Assembly (NCBI GenBank): GCA_030054245.1
Contig: JASGCH010000046.1
Coordinates: 1 to 8,539, forward strand
Direction of reading: 5' to 3'
Origin: Gammaproteobacteria bacterium
Lineage (GTDB): Bacteria > Pseudomonadota > Gammaproteobacteria > Burkholderiales > Burkholderiaceae_C
Length of the DNA stretch: 8,539 nt
A model generated the notes under the pieces. The model saw nothing but the letters and a program-made list of their open reading frames with translations, was not told the origin of the DNA and did no database searches. Positions 6,008 to 8,539 of the stretch are shown piece by piece; positions within the stretch are counted from its first letter, which is position 1; each line of letters starts with the position of its first letter. A program made the position numbers and the translations under genes.

Positions 6008-7036
6008 TCAGACCTCTGCTGCCTCACTGTACACAAAATCACATCGGTGTAAAATTTCACGCGTAAGTTTTTCGTATTCCTCGTAAACTCGCCTCACCGC
6101 GGCAAGATGCGACCCTATCGCTCCGTCTGCAGGTTTTAGTAAAAACATAGGGCGACGAGCCGTCATAGACAAAGGCGCTAAGCTTCGGTTGTGTTTTAAT
6201 TGGGCCACACAATGCGTGTCCGACTCCTGTTCGATAGATGCCATAGCCGTAGTCTCTTCTTTTAAGATAAATTTTCTAAAGGTCTCAGGAAATTCGTGTG
6301 CCCATTTCGAATAGGCTTTTACCGGTTGTGTATCTCGTGCAGAAAATTGCATCAAAATATAGCCAATGGGTTTAATGGGTGTATCTTCAGGAATGTATTG
6401 TTTAGTAATCGCTGAAATACCAGGCGGAATCCTTGCCCTTCTGGCTTTCCATTCCTCTTGCCATACGGCAAGTCTTTGACCCAAGTTTTCCATTCCTTGA
6501 ACGGAAAACAAATCAGTAGCTACCGGTATGATTAAATAATCCGAGGAGATAGTCACGATTCTATTGATGGCACCTAGGTTGGGACCCACATCCACCAAGA
6601 CCACCTGCGCGTCAAATTGCTCGACGGCTTGGTGAATGAGTCGATTAAAAATACTACAATCACCAAAAGCCCGAACATCATGATTAAGACACTTCAACCA
6701 AGCGTCGCCAAAATTATCTTCGTACCTAGAGAGCGTCAAGTGCCCTGGTATCAAACCCAAATAAGGGTTAATTTCTTCGATGTTGTTGGCTGATTCAGGA
6801 AAGCCTTCCCCGTTAAATACCGGCTCCAGCGTGTTAAGAATACTTTTACCAGCGGAGTACATTTCAACCAGCCTTTCATCGGGCACCATCATCACCGTTA
6901 GATTGGATTGCGGGTCCAAATCTACGGCTAGGGTGCGTATTTGAAGCTCAGCCAACATATAGGCCAAATGATACACCAGAGTGGTCTTGCCTACGCCACC
7001 TTTGTTGTTAAAAAATAGGATTTTTTTAGCTTTCAT
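6008..7036 (-). CDS. ParA/MinD-like P-loop ATPase, partner of an AlbA_2/RecG-like protein
   Basis: The 342-residue protein has a deviant Walker A motif KGGVGKTT (12-19, with the signature Lys12 and Lys17). The Walker A-prime strand VDLDPQSNLT follows at 39-48. The Walker B-like strand VVLVDVGPNLGAINR (145-159) contains Asp149, and LIIPVATDLFSVQGMENL (168-185) has the shape of the ParA switch region. ParA proteins dimerise on ATP and usually position DNA or protein cargo. The protein is longer than a minimal ParA: after the ATPase core it has a distinct C-terminal part ending in LLKPADGAIGSHLAAVRRVYEEY, which I recall from stand-alone ParA-like ATPases outside parABS loci. No parB gene or parS-like cluster is seen. 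Its ATG overlaps the stop of the upstream gene by ATGA (7033-7036), so the two are translated together. Partitioning of a resident element and phage defence are both possible roles. Confidence 0.85.
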   Translation of the reverse strand: MKAKKILFFNNKGGVGKTTLVYHLAYMLAELQIRTLAVDLDPQSNLTVMMVPDERLVEMYSAGKSILNTLEPVFNGEGFPESANNIEEINPYLGLIPGHLTLSRYEDNFGDAWLKCLNHDVRAFGDCSIFNRLIHQAVEQFDAQVVLVDVGPNLGAINRIVTISSDYLIIPVATDLFSVQGMENLGQRLAVWQEEWKARRARIPPGISAITKQYIPEDTPIKPIGYILMQFSARDTQPVKAYSKWAHEFPETFRKFILKEETTAMASIEQESDTHCVAQLKHNRSLAPLSMTARRPMFLLKPADGAIGSHLAAVRRVYEEYEKLTREILHRCDFVYSEAAEV

Positions 7037-8277
7037 AAGTAGCTCGGATGAATGGGAATGGTTACTGAAAATCTGTTTGGTGTACTGGTATCAAACTGAG
7101 CTAGGGTCTGACCATTCTTCTGCAAAAGTTCTTGGACTCTGGCTATGCCATAACCAAATCGATTGACATAACCCAAAACTTTGAGGACTTCAGCCAAAAC
7201 CACATTGCGGTAATCGCTTTGGACGCTTAGGTTATTGCCCATTTTAGCCACCCCAAAAAGCCCCCCAGGATTGGTAATTTCTAAAGAATGAGTGCATTCA
7301 TAGACATAAATGGGTGCATTGGAACTGGCATAATCCCGGTGCATCACCGCGTTCATCAACAATTCTCGCAAAACCCAAGGCGGATAATTGTATTGCATGC
7401 TCTCTTGAAAGCCAGATCCCCGAATCGGCCGGGCTTTAACCAGATTGGTTTCTACAAAACTCGCTAGTACTGGCAGTAGCGACATAAAATTCCCTGAAAA
7501 AGATTTTTCAGATACGACCTCTGTATTCTTGTTCACCCCAGAAAATCTAACATATTGAATATAGGCACCGGGGATGTCATACAGTGGATTCAAGCCAAAG
7601 GTCAAAATACCAGCCTTGGTGGGAACATCTTTTATGGGGTCGTAAAATCGCAGTGCTGACAATTGTGCTTTGACCGTGCGACCATTTTGACGCATCGTGT
7701 CTTCACTTATCGCCAAAGGTAGATAATCACTAGAAAATACAGCTACATTTAAATCGCTGATCTGAGCCATTGTGACAGGCAAAGCGTCAAAAGAAGGGGC
7801 TCGTCTTTTTTCAGCGAGTTGCATTTCCTGATCAGGAGTAGCTAGGGTTTTGCTGGGACCCAAACGGAGCCAACATCTGCCATCGTACCTGACGGGTGGG
7901 TATTCGGAAGGCTTGACCTCGATCACCAAAATTTGTCCATCTTGGTGGTTAAACAGCGGATGAACAATAACATTTGGCCTAGGCAATAGCTTACCTTCAG
8001 CCAACCAATCGCTCGGCAATTTTACCTGTTTATCGGTGAAATGTTTACCAGCTCTACGCCCGTCATCGGTGACCCCCACGCATATATAACCCGATTCTTG
8101 GTAGTTAGGAAAATCATTGCTCAACGCACATATCGCTTGGCAAATCTTGTCTTTTTGATCCCGGCCATTGATATCGTCTATCCAAGTGGTCCATTCATGT
8201 CGGTTATCTTCCGGCTGGCAGAGGAGTTTGTCAATATCTAGCGTTGGCATAAAAATACAAGGTTCAATAAACCACAT
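7033..8277 (-). CDS. AlbA_2 (Schlafen-type) plus GHKL ATP-binding protein, RecG-like C-terminus family
   Basis: The 414-residue protein has two recognisable parts. Residues about 15-155 form an AlbA_2 nucleic-acid-binding domain: RHEW, KICQAICALSN, GYICVGVTDDGR (63-74), ILVIEVKPSEYPP, and a WLRLGPSKTLATPDQEM end. Residues about 295-410 form a divergent GHKL-type ATP-binding domain (HATPase_c_4): RELLMNAVMHRDY (304-316, Glu305, Asn309, His313), ITNPGGL (334-340), RNVVLAEVLKVLGYVNRFGYGIARV (357-381). This is the COG2865 family, often misnamed RecG helicase although it lacks helicase motifs. Members occur as putative transcription regulators and in defence islands. Met10 (ATG at 8250) is an alternative start and fits the domain boundary better; neither start has a good Shine-Dalgarno. 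It is the first gene of a two-gene minus-strand operon, overlapping the ParA-like gene by four bases. Confidence 0.88.
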   Translation of the reverse strand: MWFIEPCIFMPTLDIDKLLCQPEDNRHEWTTWIDDINGRDQKDKICQAICALSNDFPNYQESGYICVGVTDDGRRAGKHFTDKQVKLPSDWLAEGKLLPRPNVIVHPLFNHQDGQILVIEVKPSEYPPVRYDGRCWLRLGPSKTLATPDQEMQLAEKRRAPSFDALPVTMAQISDLNVAVFSSDYLPLAISEDTMRQNGRTVKAQLSALRFYDPIKDVPTKAGILTFGLNPLYDIPGAYIQYVRFSGVNKNTEVVSEKSFSGNFMSLLPVLASFVETNLVKARPIRGSGFQESMQYNYPPWVLRELLMNAVMHRDYASSNAPIYVYECTHSLEITNPGGLFGVAKMGNNLSVQSDYRNVVLAEVLKVLGYVNRFGYGIARVQELLQKNGQTLAQFDTSTPNRFSVTIPIHPSYL

Positions 8278-8320
8278 CCAATGGAAGATCTTTGCAAAAG
8301 TTCAGACGAGTAGCCCATAA

Positions 8321-8340
8321 GGCGTAGCCGATGGTGCAAC
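8321..8340 (+). repeat. Copy of the 20-mer repeat core in the leader of the AlbA_2/ParA operon
   Basis: The sequence ggcgtagccgatggtgcaac is identical over all 20 bases to 2776-2795. It lies between the candidate promoter (8356-8364) and the start codon (8277 or 8250), so it would be in the 5' untranslated RNA. Confidence 0.8.
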
Positions 8341-8355
8341 CATCTTAATGGCGTC

Positions 8356-8364
8356 ATAATACCA
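8356..8364 (-). promoter_or_regulatory. Candidate extended -10 promoter for the AlbA_2/ParA operon
   Basis: On the minus strand TG-G-TATTAT is an extended -10 with five of six consensus bases. No good -35 hexamer is found at normal spacing, which extended -10 promoters can tolerate. Transcription would start near 8349, giving a leader of about 70-100 nt that carries the repeat. The rest of 8278-8539 shows no gene on either strand. Confidence 0.35.
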
Positions 8365-8539
8365 CATCTCCTGACACAAAGTGCTTGCCATCCATTTTGC
8401 TAGCACCGACGCTTCCTTGACAATCCAGCCAGCACTGAGATTACATTTTTCACTTTTTTTCTTAACACTTCAAACCGTTAGATTAAACATCACCTGGCAT
8501 TTACCAAAATAGAGGGATAACTGTCATCACCAACAAGGC

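Noticed and set aside
8417..8446. Perfect TTGACA (8417-8422) as a -35 box for a rightward promoter leaving the window
   Set aside because: The best -10 at 18-base spacing is ttacat, which lacks the key second A. A TTGACA is expected a few times by chance in this length.
1..8539. CRISPR array, tRNA or rRNA genes
   Set aside because: No regularly spaced direct repeats with unique spacers, and no cloverleaf or rRNA-like sequence, were seen on reading both strands.

Overview
The window looks like chromosomal DNA of a Gram-negative proteobacterium, most likely a betaproteobacterium of moderate to low GC. The best evidence is the haem A synthase. Its N-terminal extension, and the stretch around MPTGYVSPTKAWIEMIHRYL, resemble the Burkholderiales/Neisseriales type more than the shorter Pseudomonas type. 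This placement is recalled from family knowledge and was not searched.

Layout: (1) 1-398 is the 3' end of a SCO/thioredoxin-like cytochrome oxidase assembly protein, the one that normally lies directly upstream of ctaA. (2) 399-2992 interrupts that expected junction. It holds a GNAT acetyltransferase gene (517-1044), a 434-nt non-coding stretch, a two-gene unit made of a 66-residue protein and a D12-class adenine DNA methyltransferase (1479-2650), and a 342-nt repeat-rich stretch. (3) 2993-5051 holds ctaA and ctaB (cyoE), the haem O/haem A pathway for the terminal oxidase. (4) 5110-5922 is a PhyH-type 2-oxoglutarate dioxygenase. (5) On the minus strand, converging on the dioxygenase, is a two-gene operon with an ATGA overlap: an AlbA_2/RecG-like ATP-binding protein (8277-7033), then a ParA-like ATPase (7036-6008).

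The most striking non-coding signal is a short interspersed repeat with core ggcgtagccgatggtgcaac. There are at least six full or partial copies: 417-436, 1152-1224, 2565-2638 (minus), 2757-2801, 2840-2852 (minus) and 8321-8340. Copies lie at both edges of the interruption, as an inverted pair around the methyltransferase unit, and in the leader of the AlbA_2/ParA operon. One copy supplies the last 28 codons and the stop of the methyltransferase gene. A perfect 20-bp-stem palindrome (2664-2708) lies just beyond the methyltransferase.

How it fits together: the core is a respiratory-oxidase maturation locus (copper/assembly protein, haem O synthase, haem A synthase) that has been opened by an accessory insertion and is followed by a second accessory module. 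The methyltransferase unit and the AlbA_2/ParA pair both have the look of genome-defence or mobile-element cargo, but no cognate restriction enzyme, transposase or integrase is visible in the window.
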